64,000 nucleotides of DNA from Elmis aenea (Eukaryota; Arthropoda; Insecta; Coleoptera; Elmidae): NCBI GenBank assembly GCA_947652605.1, contig OX393577.1:24183466-24247465 (forward strand), in the 5' to 3' direction. Positions 1-11,311 of this stretch are shown here, one piece after another; positions within the stretch are counted from its first letter, which is position 1, and every line of letters starts with the position of its first letter. Made by a program: the position numbers and the translations under genes. The notes under the pieces are model-generated. The model had not been told where the DNA came from. It made no database searches and saw nothing but the letters and a program-made list of their open reading frames with translations.

Positions 1-1484
1 CCTTGGAGTATCCTGGAATTTTTGCAATCGATGCATTACTTCACTTACAGGGTGCCCAAAATTTAATTTTTTTTTAATACAACTTCAGACCACTAAAACT
101 CGTTTTTTTTTTGAAATACAATGCCCAAACTTTTTTTTCATTTTCTAATGCAAAATTACATTCGGCATTAATCTGTATTAGGGTTTCCTATACCAATCTG
201 CAATAATTTTCGAGTTATTAAGAATTTTTGATAAGGTTATGAGAAATTGCAACATTTTTAAATAGTAGGCCTTAGAAATAACAACAAATGCCAAGATAAA
301 TAACTGTCAACCACTTTTATTGCGTCTGTCTAAAGTATCCATGAAAATGTAATATCAATAGTATTCAAACACGAATATTTTGAACTTATTTTATATTCAT
401 GAAGAATGGCATTTGCCAGAACTGTCAGATGGCTAGTCCGGGCCTGGAATACTGCATTTATTTTAAAAAGAAAAAAAACTTAATTATGAGCATATACATA
501 TAAAACACCAGATACAAATATTATCGTTTATTTCATTTCATCGCAGAAATACAATGTAGATAGGTATTTGTATTAAACGATTTGAACATTCACAATAAAT
601 ATTTAAGCTATAATAAATGACATAAAATGTTTCGAACCATTTCCCTAAACTCAGTTTTTAAGAAATTACAGAAAATAGAGTAATTATATTTTTGCAAATA
701 TGAAACTTAACGTTTTCATAAATTTGTCTATATTAATCCATAAATGTCAACTTTTTCTCACTTCCATGTTAACAACGATGAAGTCAGACATAAAATACCA
801 CAGGAAGTCCAAATATAAAATTATTTACAGCGCAAATATAAGCTCTGAGTTTTTATTTTGAATAATTAGTAAGTATGCTTCATTTTGGTTATATTAACGT
901 TGTCAGCGCATTAATTAATTATTTTTTAGCACTAATTTTACATTTGAGCTCCATTAAATTAAAAAATAATCAACTTAATATCCACACCATTTTTTCGTAT
1001 TTCGGTAGGGAATACAATATTTAAAAAAACAGCATTTTGTTATTTGTAATCTTTACATTAACTTTACATAAGGCTTTCTCTTTTTTTTTGCAACTTTTAA
1101 GTTCAAGGTCGACTTGGTGCTTGATAATTGATAATCTGAGTAGACATGCATCTAATCTCTTTTAAACTTCAATACAAACCGAAACTTCAATAGCTGACAA
1201 GAACAGAATACCAATAAAAAAGCATTTCTTTAAAACTTTAAGTACTTGTCGTTCCTGGTAATCTTTTGTTATTAAGAAAAAAAACTTGAAATTTATATAC
1301 AGCAGTTCCATTCAGCAACCAGACTTTTTATGGAGCAAATAGTTTGCTCTCAAATTGAAATACATATCAATCTTAACTTGCCACTGATTGAGCTGAAAAA
1401 CAAACAATAAAAAAAACTGGGTGTACCTGATTTTCATGAACGTTATTGAAGAAAATATTTTTTTGGCCAGTGCCAATTATAAAA
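1..1484. other. AT-rich sequence downstream of the carboxypeptidase gene
   Basis: Holds the unmapped 3' UTR of the carboxypeptidase (minus strand) and AT-rich intergenic DNA. I see no coding exon and no paired transposon ends. GTCCGGGCCTGG near 435-447 resembles a hAT terminus but has no partner. Confidence 0.5.
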
Positions 1485-1678
1485 TTAGTTACGAAGTGTA
1501 TCATTAAATCCGCCGAAAATAGCGACTAATGAGTCCAAAGTTTCTTCACCGGTAGGAATAATTTCGCTAGCAGGAAGTAAAAATCCATATCTTCCGGTAT
1601 CTCTTAACTCAAAAGTGTAAGTAATTCTTGTACCAAAAGATCCTTTTACCCAGTCCAAACTACTTCCTGTTGCTACAT
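1485..1678 (-). CDS. Carboxypeptidase exon 6: catalytic Glu and C terminus
   Basis: Completes Tyr350 and ends at TAA. Carries VATGSSLDW (pocket residue Leu357) and [16 protein letters not shown] with the catalytic Glu373. An ATG lies just inside the upstream intron (in CTGTGGACAT on the plus strand), so the exon can be misread as a short separate ORF. Confidence 0.94.
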
Positions 1679-4345
1679 CTGTGGACATACAATAAAAAAT
1701 AGAAAACTAAGGCCATAGTACCCAAATTTACACGATTGGTAGTATCTATGGAAAGGAAATGTTTACTTACAAAGCAAATCCACAATATTTCCAACTTCGT
1801 ACTGCGTTCCATGTCGCTTTGATAAAGTTTCAGCTGCTTTTTTACCGACGGTGTACTAAAATAGTGTTTACAAATCTTTAGTACTATTTAAAAATATCAA
1901 TGTTTGATCTGATTTAGTTTTGCATTAAGGCAAACCTCAATAGTTTCGATCAGAAATGTTCATGCTTTTAAAACCGTAGCAAATAAAATTGTCTATCATC
2001 TCCTTTTGAGGTTTTGAGGTCCCCTGAACACGTTTTGACCATTTTCACGTTGCGGTCCGTGTGTGTGAGCGTTTGTGCGTGTGTGCGTGCGTGCGTGCGT
2101 GCATGCGTGCGTGTGTGTGCCAGACGTTAAAAATGTAAAATTTTTATAGTAGTTTTCGATACAGCCTTTAAAAGTATTCTACAAAGTGCGTGCAAATATT
2201 TAATTTTTCAAATAATAACTAATATACAGGGTATTTAAGTTAAAACGACAACCCTAAATTACATAAAAACAGTGATAGGTAAAGAAATTTTGTTTATGTA
2301 AGATTGTAGTCTATGTTAAGGTCTATAAAAAAAAATCAATTAGGTATAATATGTATTTAAAATTACTAAATTATTTAAAATTCCAAATTTTGACTTTTTT
2401 TTTAAACGGCTGCAACAATTTTTTTCAAATTTTAGTATATTAAAGAGTTTATTTTTCTTAATAAAATGCCGTTTGTCTCAACTCTTTTGAATTTCTGTGA
2501 AACGCTGTGGTTGTTCATACTCATAAACATTCGCATGAAACGTTATTTTGATAGAAGTCATTTACGTCAAGTTGACAGACGTCATTAACAAAAATGAGGT
2601 TATATTCGAGCGCCTGGAGCGGCATTTTCAACTTAACATACTATACCCACTAATACACAAACACACATACGGACATAAATACAATATTTATGGCGATAGT
2701 CATTTGGTGGCCACACCAGTTTATTTGTACTGGGAGAAACTTCAAAATCAAACATTAAGCACATCACTAACAACTTACCAACTCATCGTAGTTGCTCAAG
2801 TGATCATCAGTATATCCAAACGGTATAAGAATCAACTGAGAATAAGAGTGAAAAGAGATGTGTGCAACGAGATCCTCAGATATACTTTCGATAAATTTGG
2901 CTAAATTTTTGGTTTCTGGTTCAGAAAATGCTTGAGGTCCTGCGTAGATATCAGAACAAGGATTGGAACTTGAACCTCCAGTGCCCCATTTATAGTCCCA
3001 GTTTCGATTTGGGTCCGCGCCAAAACAACCCCCATATGGTTTGCGAGTTTTACGCCAAAAACGATTCTAAAAGATATTAATAGTAAAGTATCAACATTAA
3101 GCGATGGAAAAAGCCAACCAAGAAGAGTTAGGGAAAACACCCTTTAAGAAAATCCTGGAGTTTTTGAAAAACACAAGACTCCTTTAAGGGGCCATCACCA
3201 GAGGGTACAATAGACCAATACGTCGCAGTACAGGAACCCGAAAGGGAACCACCTCCATGGAAATAAATAAGCAAAATAAATTTAAACTAACATAAATGGC
3301 TTTAAACCTTTTATAAACCTTATTTATAGCCTAAATAATGATCATTCGCCCCCAAATCATTTCAATTAAGATTTTTAAAATTCCATGAAAATGGAAAAAG
3401 TCAAAGATAAATTAATAGTCTTGGCACTTTTCTCAAAAAATTATTTTAATTTCCCAATAGTAAAAAAATGATTTTGTGCTAATATCGTAAGGTTCAAGTG
3501 TAATAGTTTACTGAATCCCAATAGCTTGGCCCTGTTTACTTATAATATAGCTTACCTTAGTAAAAGTAAACTCATAGCCATCAGGATTTACAACTGGAAA
3601 TATATACCAATCATATTTTTCTGTCAAAGCCCGAACTGTTGCATCAGTGCTTGTAACAAGTGAATTCAAAATGTATGTTACAACCGCAGGGGATATCCTG
3701 TACATACAATAATGTAATTCAAAACAGTTAAAACGAACGTCGTGTTTTTTATCATTTACCATTCCCGTGCGTGCATTCCGCCTTCTATAAACACAGCAGG
3801 CTTGGGGTTGGCATCATTACCTTGTGATACGCGAACACCCAATATTTCCCGTCCTTCATATGAAGAACCCGGGGCTTTGACTATCTTCACTTCCGAATGC
3901 TGGTCTGCTAACTTTCGCAAAAAATTGTGTGTCTACAAAATATTATTTGTCAATTTAATGTGGAGATAAACATCACAAAATTTACTTCATTAAGGGCGTA
4001 AAAACCGCTCCACCCGTAAGACCTCGTCTGCACTGTAAATTTTTGACTGTCGATATCGTTTTGGACGTTCTCTATTAAAAGTGTGTAATTCAGGTTCAAA
4101 AGTTTAACAAAATCCTTAAACTCGGGTTGAAGATGAGGTGACACCATTATATCAACAGTGTCTCCCGCACGTCTCACTTCAGACCAGAACATAAACCCAT
4201 GAAAACTTTGTTGTAAATTTCTTAAACCGTGTAATTGTTCATCACCATGAGGAGTTACGCGATAAACTTGGAAATTGTCATAACGGACTTGTTCTGCTTG
4301 TAGGTATGCCACAGATGACAATATAGCCATCAGTAATACTATCAT
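1485..4345 (-). CDS. Zinc carboxypeptidase, A-type (M14A), complete six-exon gene
   Basis: Secreted metallocarboxypeptidase that removes C-terminal residues from peptides, probably a digestive enzyme. Exons (minus strand): 4345-3986, 3932-3760, 3697-3556, 3066-2779, 1855-1771, 1678-1485. All have GT-AG borders and matching phases, giving 1242 nt and 413 residues, the normal family length. Residues 1-18 are a hydrophobic signal peptide ([18 protein letters not shown]); about 20-105 is the activation propeptide; the rest is the catalytic domain. Zinc ligands are His174 and Glu177 (GGMHAREW) and His298 (SFHSYSQ). Substrate-binding residues are seen in PNRNWD (244-249), Tyr350 fits Tyr248 of bovine CPA, and Glu373 in [11 protein letters not shown] is the general base. 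The pocket residue matching CPA 255 is Leu357 rather than Asp, which points to A-type (hydrophobic) rather than B-type specificity; that is an inference from by-eye alignment. The nearest host gene is psq, 18 kb upstream in transcription; no cluster of paralogues is seen. Confidence 0.95.
1771..1855 (-). CDS. Carboxypeptidase exon 5
   Basis: Residues 322-349 plus the first base of Tyr350 ([18 protein letters not shown] and on to VDLL). Preceded by a 923-nt intron holding a GTGC microsatellite; donor GTAAGT. Splitting the codon of the Tyr248-equivalent residue fixes its junction with exon 6. Confidence 0.92.
2058..2120. repeat. GTGC/GT microsatellite in carboxypeptidase intron 4
   Basis: Alternating GTGTGT and GCGTGCGT units of about 60 bp inside the 923-nt intron between exons 4 and 5. 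A simple sequence repeat able to vary in length. Confidence 0.85.
2779..3066 (-). CDS. Carboxypeptidase exon 4: substrate-binding loop and third zinc ligand
   Basis: Residues 226-321. Begins [20 protein letters not shown], then NRNWD and [20 protein letters not shown], and carries zinc ligand His298. Cys239 and Cys262 match the conserved disulfide pair of CPA enzymes. Both splice sites are canonical (donor TTG|GTAAGT). Confidence 0.94.
3556..3697 (-). CDS. Carboxypeptidase exon 3
   Basis: Residues 179-225, from [14 protein letters not shown] to [11 protein letters not shown], the conserved stretch between the first zinc-ligand motif and the NRFWRKTR segment. Acceptor TGTACAG; donor AAG|GTAAGC; ends in phase 0. 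Confidence 0.94.
3760..3932 (-). CDS. Carboxypeptidase exon 2: start of catalytic domain, HAREW motif
   Basis: Residues 121-177 plus two bases of Trp178. Carries GGMHAREW with zinc ligands His174 and Glu177. The Trp codon is split by a 62-nt intron and completed by the first base of exon 3, which confirms the junction. Confidence 0.94.
3986..4345 (-). CDS. Carboxypeptidase exon 1: signal peptide and propeptide
   Basis: 120 codons starting at the ATG at 4345. It holds the signal peptide and most of the M14 activation propeptide, ending ...SGFYALNE before a GTAAAT donor. Phase 0. A 53-nt intron follows. Upstream of the ATG the sequence is AT-rich, and no TATA box or 5' leader exon could be fixed. 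Confidence 0.93.
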
Positions 4346-6420
4346 GCTGCAAATTTTAACAAAATTGATATGAAAATAGGATTTATTAAAAATAATTTTT
4401 TTAATGTTTCTTGTCGAAAAGCAATACCAATTTCAAGACTCTCTTCATAAGTAGCAGTTTTATTTATTTTTTCAAGAACATAGTTTACTAGTTTAAGCAA
4501 GAGTAACGTAGATTAAAAGAAAAAAAAAAACAATAAAAGAAACATAATTTGGCTTTACAAGAGGAATCATAAAGTTTTTGAGATTTCTTAAAAATTAAAA
4601 TGCAGTCGGCGAATAATTATAATTTATTTAATTATGCCCCAAAAGTACCTACACTTTTAAATGTCTTAATAGACACAATTGAATATTAAAGGCTTCATAA
4701 AAGAAGATAAAATTTAAAAATAATGCAATCTAACCATCAGCAGATCGATTTTTTTTTATAATGATAAATACAACTTTTCAGAAAAATTTTAGAATTGTAT
4801 TAAAACTGAACGACCATTCGTTTAAAAACGGATTACTGATGTTTCAGCTTTTACCAGTAAAAATGTATGCACTTTATTTTTTAATGAATACAAACATAAC
4901 AACATTGTAACTTCAACATATAAACTTCTTACCTTTAAAATAATCTTAACGCTAAACTAAACAAAATAAACTTATTTTTAACTTGTCAACCAACGCAATT
5001 TTCAACTACCATATGAAAACCCCAAGGAATGGTGAACTTAAATACACAGTTGATTTAAAAATTTCTTTACGATTTTGTCGATACAAACAAGTTTTGATCA
5101 TTGAACTGCAGAAACATCGTCAAAGAATTTATGTAGAGTACATTTACAAGTTCATACGAACTAACAGTAATCGAAAGACATGTCTCCAATTTTTAAATAA
5201 ACGTGTCGTTTCATTTAAACTGCTTTACATTGAGACATGTTCAGTGGTGGCTCAGTGGTATTCGGTCAATATAAATGTAAAATGTTACCTATAAAATATG
5301 AGGTATCAACTTTTTCCTAGAAACAGAACATATTTCTTAAGCGTTAAATTTCGAAAATATAACTTTTTTCACTACCTCCACCAATTTAGAAACAATTAAA
5401 CCTAAAATAGGTAATCAAGTAAATAACATGAGTGTGGGTATTTTAACCTTCGCCTTCTACTAGTTTCTTTATTCGCAATAAATTCAACTAAGCCCTCGCA
5501 TACGTACGTCGCACATAATTAATTGACTTCACTCAATTATACTTGAATGTTAATAATCTGATTAGCTTAGATATTTTATATAATTCCAGTTAAGCTACCG
5601 TTAATATTGGGGTATTATTGGAGAAGAGGCAATTTCTGAACTGTATCCGACGCTAAAATAGATCTATTAATTAAGTTTCTAGTTAGTTCGTCGATATTAA
5701 TTACCGTTAATCGATTTACCTTAAATTGTGTTATGGCACCCAACATAGCGTTGGCAGTAATAGCTAATTACAATTCGTAGATTAGCTAATTTACTTAATC
5801 GTTTCACACCAAATTCTATTACATGCGAAGTATGACATTATATTCAAATTCAGTCAGACACCACAACTTAGTCTACTGTAACAATTCGCTAAGAACTTTG
5901 TACTTTATTTTTGGTTACTTTTTTTTCGTTTTTATTTAACCTTTTTTGTAAGCTCGTGATCGTCTGTTATTTTGACGTTGTTGGCTCGTAGTTCACCAGT
6001 CACTAGACTAGAGGGGTTTAAAGACAGTAACAAAATAGGGTACCTCTATAAACAGGGTAAGGACAGGCGCTGGACAACTTTCTATTGACTGAGGTATATA
6101 CGGTCCAGATTTTAAATAGTTTGCATGGAGATCATAGGCAGCTGTACACGTTTTATTTTTTTCTTGTGTGTTCAGAGTGTTTAAGTATGATCCAAGACTT
6201 AAAAAGACATAAGTGATAGTTGTGTAAGTTATTACCATACGTAAATTTCATAAGTTAACTTAAACTCAATTATTTTTTTAATTTTTAAGAAAATGTGCAT
6301 TGTATTATTTGTCCACATCCAACTTAATAGCAATGACTGGAATTAATAATGTAATTTTGTCATAAAATATGAAATTAAATTGATGAATCTATACTTTTCG
6401 GTTGCCCATTGGATATTAAA
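4346..6420. other. AT-rich intergenic region upstream of the carboxypeptidase
   Basis: Should contain the carboxypeptidase promoter (minus strand, just above 4345), but no core element could be fixed. Otherwise AT-rich with short non-conserved ORFs; one copy of the dispersed 70-bp repeat lies at 4411-4474. Confidence 0.4.
4411..4474 (-). repeat. Dispersed ~70-bp repeat, copy 1
   Basis: Reverse complement reads AAACTGCTACTTATGAAG, then AGAGTCTTGAAATTGGTATT, then GCTTTTCGA. The order of blocks matches copies at about 15985, 34735, 34818, 43317, 53447 and 61756. Family unknown. Confidence 0.55.
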
Positions 6421-6835
6421 CTCCAAAATAAGGTACTCCGGGCAATTGTGGATGCCCCGTGGTACGTGAGGAATGTCGACCTCCACAGGGACCTGAGGAT
6501 GCCAACAGTCGACGAAGAAATCCAAAACTTTGCCAACAAACATGAACAAAGGCTGCATGATCACATCAACACCGAAGCCCTGCAGCTCTTGGACAACCAA
6601 CATCTAGTGAGAAGGCTTAAACGGACCAAGCCGTTTGAGTTAGCGAGTTAGTGTAAAGCAGAGCACTGTGCGGTTGTGTAAAGTGTCGTTCTTGAAAACA
6701 AGAATACAGAAGAAAAAAAGAAGACACCAACGGGTGGACCCTTAACTTAAGTAGAACTATCATAAAGACATATTGCTGGTTGGCTAAAGTAGCTAGGTGC
6801 AATAAAACAATACAGTTAAGAAAAAAAAAAAAAAA
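6421..6835 (+). mobile_element. 5'-truncated Jockey-clade LINE with target-site duplication
   Basis: Opens in frame inside the ORF2 C-terminal region: LQNKVLRAIVDAPWYVRN, then DLHRDLRMPTVDEEI and RRLKRTKPFEL, ending at TAG near 6651. This APWYVRN...LHRDL block is typical of insect Jockey-like ORF2 C termini. A 3' UTR and a 15-nt A run follow. The 11-bp sequence TGGATATTAAA flanks it at 6410-6420 and 6836-6846, so this is a single, severely 5'-truncated retrotransposition event with intact edges. Not expected to be functional. Confidence 0.92.
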
Positions 6836-7140
6836 TGGATATTAAATAGGAATTAAATAAACAATTGTTTGCAACTTAATTATCATAATTAATTAAAGAT
6901 GCTTAATATTTGTATCAACACATTTATCTATCTAGGAAACAAAGATCTGTGTGCCATAGAATTGGCTAAATTTTAGGATTTCAATATAAATTTAAAGACC
7001 AAAGCCGCTATTAAATAATTTTGTTAAGTTAGGTATTAAGATTCTTCATTTGATAAATATCATTGAATTAAAAATATTTTTGTGAACGTAAAAATAAAAA
7101 ACATGTTTATTATAACGTCTTGTTTTTTATTCCTTAAAAG

Positions 7141-7572
7141 CAGTGCTCCAAACCGAAAAACAATTTGGTTAACGGTTAACGGAGATCGAGAACTTTATTT
7201 TTATAACGGTTTTTGCGTAAAAACTATTTTTTTTTTTTCATAAAAAACTCGTTTACTGTAAAAAAAAAACGATTTTACTTTTAAACCGATTTTTTACCGG
7301 TTTTTGACATTATTTAGACTAGGAATGCAAATTATGAAAATAATATGTACAATCAAGCGTTCAGTAATGACTTCTGGTAAACTAATCGCATTTAATACAG
7401 ATTTTGTATTTATTTTAAGTAATTTTTATCCAAAACAAAATGGTAAAAAAACCGGTTTTTAATTATTTTGGTTAAAGTTGCCGTTTTTTGCCAATGAAAA
7501 TAACGGTTAAAAATCACTTATACGAAGAAGAAAAAACGGTTAACCGGTTTAAAAACCCAGTTTCTTACCCTG
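7141..7572. mobile_element. hAT-type MITE
   Basis: Ends are CAGTGCTCCAAAC and, reverse-complemented, CAGGGTAAGAAAC. Flanks are CTTAAAAG (7133-7140) and CTTAAAAT (7573-7580), an 8-bp target duplication with one change. The interior is rich in AACGGTTTTT and its complement. No coding capacity. Confidence 0.75.
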
Positions 7573-8019
7573 CTTAAAATGAGTACAGCAATATATTGTT
7601 GCAACTATCGTACACACAAAAAAACACTGTCATTACGTGTGTTTTAAATTCTTTTATGGACACTGCGTGTATCATGGGTTGCATGCCTACAGTGGAAATA
7701 CGCGCTCCGTAAATGTTTTCTAAACATTAATAGCTAAAACAATTATTAACCCTTCATTTTACTCAATTTTTAGTTGTTATACTTACTATTGCATCTATTT
7801 CCGCATGCCAATTGAGTTTTTATCTAATTTCGTTTCAAAATGAGGTTATTAAAAGAAATCCCATATAATCCCATTGCCGCTATTAGAAATTTGGAGGGCG
7901 CATGAAACTTGGCCATACCCTGTTATAAAGAGGTACCCTATAACAAAATATAACACTAAAAATGTTTAATCGTTTATTTACTGCTATTATTTGCAAGCAT
8001 TCTCATATCTCTACAACCT

Positions 8020-8175
8020 CGACAGTTGGTTTATTGTTGTGTTTTGACGGAGTGTAATTGCTCTGTTGCATTAATAATAATATCATTTAGGTACAGTCGT
8101 CAGTTGGTTTGTTGTTGTTATTGGACGGAGAGTAATTGCTCCGTTGCATTAACAACAATATAGTTCAAGTACAGT
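8020..8175. repeat. 78-bp tandem duplication
   Basis: Two imperfect copies starting at 8020 and 8098, each with CAGTTGGTTT, a TTGTTGT tract, GACGGAG(T/A)GTAATTGCT and a GTTGCATTAA block, ending GTACAGT. Non-coding. Confidence 0.85.
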
Positions 8176-8668
8176 AGTCAATAATTTTGGGTCGTGAAAC
8201 GTTCAGCTCCCAGCGAGAGATTCGCCGAAAAGAACTAGTACCGAAAATTTTGGTAAAAAGGAACACACACAGTCCAGTACAGTCCAGCTCTCAGCGATTG
8301 CTCGCCAAGAAGACTACCGTGTCAATGAAAATTCTTGGGCTTCGGCTCCCAGCACAAAACGCCGGGAAGAATCATTAAGAAAAAAGCAAGTAAAACTTGT
8401 ACCTATGTATAGAAAAACAAGTCCAGCGCAAGGAAGACTTGTAGTCGAGTTTCGTATAAAAATCGAAGTCTTTTTACCTCTTTGTTCACGTGTGTTCCGC
8501 TCGCGCGGCAGACTGCTATAGGGGGGTTGACCCCCTCTTCAGTCAAAAGAGGTACAAGGATAATTGGTAAGGATGTGGATAGTCAAGGATGGGCAAGGAT
8601 AGATGGAAGTACGGCCACAACATTTGCCTTAACCATAGAGGAAACCACCTGAAACCTCTACAATGACA

Positions 8669-8743
8669 GTCGGCCCTGGGATTCGAACCCACGACCTCCC
8701 GATTACAAGTTAAGTTGTTTTACCAACCAGCCACCAAGCTCGG
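8669..8743 (-). mobile_element. tRNA-derived SINE head
   Basis: On the minus strand: GACCGAGCTTGGTGGCTGG, then TTGGTAAAACAACTTAAC, TTGTAATCGGGAGGTCG and TGGGTTCGAATCCCAGGG. GGTTCGAATCC is a canonical Pol III B box and TGGCTGGTTGG a plausible A box. The anticodon-arm region reads TGT in register, closest to tRNA-Thr, but the acceptor stem does not close, so it is not a tRNA gene. The SINE body probably continues to about 8530. Confidence 0.65.
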
Positions 8744-8779
8744 TCTTTTTACCTCTGCGAGTTTCTGTTTTTATACACC

Positions 8780-8877
8780 TTTTCAAACTCCTCCCGTAAT
8801 TTCTGTGAAAATTTGTGTGAAAGGGGGCCTTATAATAAGTTTTGCCTAGGGCGCTAAATAACCTGGCGCCGGCCCTG
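8780..8877. mobile_element. Solo hAT-like terminus
   Basis: Ends GGCGCCGGCCCTG; the reverse complement CAGGGCCGGCGCCAGG looks like a hAT end. No partner end was found upstream, so the element is incomplete or diverged. Confidence 0.35.
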
Positions 8878-9472
8878 CTTTTTCTTATTTGTTATTGGCT
8901 CGAGACGAATTATGACGTATGCAGAGTGGTATACTTACTTTTTTGCGATTCGTTAATTAAATTCCCTCTACCCAAATTTAGTTACCATATTAGCACCCCT
9001 CTATATAGGTACCTACCTTAAAATAATGACTTAAATTCGATTTCTCATAATTAGAAGCAATTATGAGAATAGATAGTCAATAATTAATTCATTAATTACC
9101 ACAACATAAACTAATTTCACGATTCCATTCATGACATTTGATCAAATAAATCCATTGAGTTATAAAGTGAACGGTAAACTTCCGAAATTAACTATAACGG
9201 GAAATATTTTACTATAATTTGTAACTTTGAACCAGTAAACGATATGCGTGCGGTCCAGATGGTTTGCAGTTCCGACGTACCCATGACTGCATAATCTTTA
9301 CGACCTGCTATTTGACATATTTCATATTTCACTCAAAAAACTTGCATTTTTGCTTATTTTACACATATTTAATATTTTAGGAGATGCACCTGAGCGCTCC
9401 AAGCCGTCGCATTTTCAAGCGAACTGATTATAAACAAAAATTCGCCTTTGATTTATGGTGCTATTCTGTACC

Positions 9473-10224
9473 CATGATACAATAACTACAAGGTAAGATA
9501 TTGCGCAGCTACCCGGGCACCGCTGACGTCACTCCGAGAGTTAAACGCACGTTTTAGTTAAGCGTGGTAGTTGTTTATAGTGTTCTGAGGTGTTTATACA
9601 CATTTTCGAGTGAAAAAATGCGTTGTGCCATATTTAATTGCAATTCTGACAACCAGTCAAAACATTTTTCGGGCAATATTCGGTTTTTTTCATGCCCGAA
9701 AGACCCGGTGATTAGAAAGTTGTGGTTGGTGTCGTGCTGTCGATCAGACAAAATGAACATTGAAAACTCCAGAATATGTTCGAGACACTTTTCCGAAGAG
9801 GATTATCAAAGAAATTTGCAATATGAACTATTAAATTATTTGCCTAAGAAGGGTAAAAAGTTACTGCATTTTAAATTATGGTTGTAAAATAAATTTTGTA
9901 ATACTTCAAAGTTCACATTTGTATTGTTTATTGTATAAGTATTTTGATTTGGATAGTCTAGTAAATAAAAATTTATTTATATTTATTTATATTTAAAATT
10001 TCAAGTGTTAAATACAAATTTTAACGTTAAAATGTTATTAGTATATTATTAGGTAACATTTACAATGTAAATTTGACTTATTTTTACTCCTGTTGGTTAA
10101 AAAAACAGACTTAAATTGTACAATACAAAGGTAATTTTACTTTTTACTCTCTGCGTGACGTCACTGCGCGAACTGGTCTCGTTTACGTTCGTCAAGTATC
10201 ATACCTTGTAGTTATTGTATCATG
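9473..10224 (+). mobile_element. P-superfamily element (752 bp) encoding only a THAP domain
   Basis: The terminal inverted repeat begins CATGATACAATAACTACAAG at 9473, and its exact reverse complement ends at 10224. This resembles the Drosophila P-element end (CATGATGAAATAAC). TTCTGTACC flanks both sides (9464-9472 and 10225-10233), giving the 8-bp P-type duplication plus one matching base. A GCTGACGTCACT/GTGACGTCACTG pair makes sub-terminal inverted repeats. It contains one short ORF and no transposase catalytic domain. Inserted in the left part of a Harbinger-like MITE. Confidence 0.88.
9618..9887 (+). CDS. THAP-domain-only protein inside the P-like element
   Basis: 89 residues from the ATG at 9618 (the frame is open from 9564, but homology begins at MRCAIFNC). 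A full C2CH THAP zinc finger is visible: Cys3, Cys8, Cys54 and His57 (ICSRHF), plus the conserved Pro27, Trp36 and Phe58 and a late LNYLPKKGKK segment in place of the usual AVPTIF-type motif. In P transposases this domain binds the internal DNA site near the ends. Here nothing follows: no leucine zipper, GTP-binding or RNase H-like domain. The stop overlaps a run leading into an AATAAA signal at 9888-9893. It could act as a DNA-binding repressor or be a simple internal-deletion product. The intact frame is notable; expression is unknown. Confidence 0.8.
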   Translation: MRCAIFNCNSDNQSKHFSGNIRFFSCPKDPVIRKLWLVSCCRSDKMNIENSRICSRHFSEEDYQRNLQYELLNYLPKKGKKLLHFKLWL

Positions 10225-11132
10225 TTCTGTACCTACATCCTACACGATCTACCGTTATAACGCTATGGGAAATTGCTTATAGCGCACCGTAAGGTCCGCA
10301 CTTATAGAGACAACTTCAATAGCTATTCTGTACCGCACGCTATATGTAACGGTACAAAAGATCTACTCTTACAGTGTAACCTAAGCAATGCTTTACGCTT
10401 GAAACCATTTGTTTATTAAATGTAAACTGAAATCACCACTTTCATGTGCTGAACTAAATTTTGTTCTAATATTGAACCTTAAAAATTTAGTAGCATCGAG
10501 GACTAATCTTGGATATCTATCCCATTGATTCCAAATCATACACAAATGAAACTGATGACATACTGTGATCAATCATCTTTTCTTTTGCTTACAATTCCTT
10601 TAATAATAACTGTTTATTGGTTTAAAATGAAATAATATTTCAAATTTATTTTCTTTCATCTTGTTCAAATTAAAAATGTAGTAATAAAAGTAAAAGTTCA
10701 TGTACATTTATTACTAATTGTGTAAAAAACACTCTTTACTTGTGAAATTATACCGCGTTGTATCGCGTTACGGCCAAGTATTTGCCGACGCAAGATTAAC
10801 AGCAAATGTAAGCAGATTTACGATTTAACTGTAAGCTACAGTGGTATACGGAATCGCAAATACGCTACAGCAGTATAACTATATCGTCACTGCGTTACAG
10901 CACTTATAGTGCGTACAGAATACACCCATTAATTTACCCCTTAAACTTCATTAATATTTACTCGTTACTTCAGTCATACTATTACACTACATACATGTAA
11001 TTCTAACAACACAAAACATTAAACATGATAATAATATGCTAAATTTGTTGATTAAAAAAGTAATTAACTAATGGTGCTATTCGGCACAGCCACGGTGTAC
11101 CGTTATAACGCTGTAAGTGAGTAAGCTTATAA

Positions 11133-11311
11133 GGGTGCGTACACACGTATGTAATATGTAATGTAATGTAACGTGTAATGTAATGCGAATTGTTTGGAGC
11201 ACGATGCGAATCCTGTTGTTTTTGTATTACATGTAACGCTCGCAGTGACGTAAAACGACGAATTTGCCTTACATTACACGTTACATTACATTACACATTA
11301 CATACGCACCG
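11133..11311. mobile_element. Small palindromic MITE rich in GTAATGTAATG
   Basis: Ends GGGTGCGTACACACG and, reverse-complemented, CGGTGCGTATGTAATG, flanked by TAA at 11130-11132 and 11312-11314. The related MITE at 9456 reads straight through this point, confirming an insertion. Ends resemble the MITE at 51675-52054. Confidence 0.7.

Larger units (their letters stand above)
9456..10928. mobile_element. PIF/Harbinger-like MITE interrupted by a P-like element
   Basis: Ends TGGTGCTATTCTGTACC and, reverse-complemented, TGGGTGTATTCTGTACG, flanked by TTA at 9453-9455 and 10929-10931. A 3-bp TWA target fits PIF/Harbinger. About 712 bp once the P-like insert is removed. Inner blocks (ACCGTTATAACGCT, AATCGCAAATACGCTAC) recur in the relative at 11072-13526. 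Non-autonomous. Confidence 0.75.

Noticed and set aside
2548..2904. 118-codon plus-strand ORF
   Set aside because: It is the antisense shadow of carboxypeptidase exon 4.
8669..8743. A functional tRNA-Thr gene
   Set aside because: The B box is excellent but the acceptor stem does not pair and a longer SINE-like body follows.
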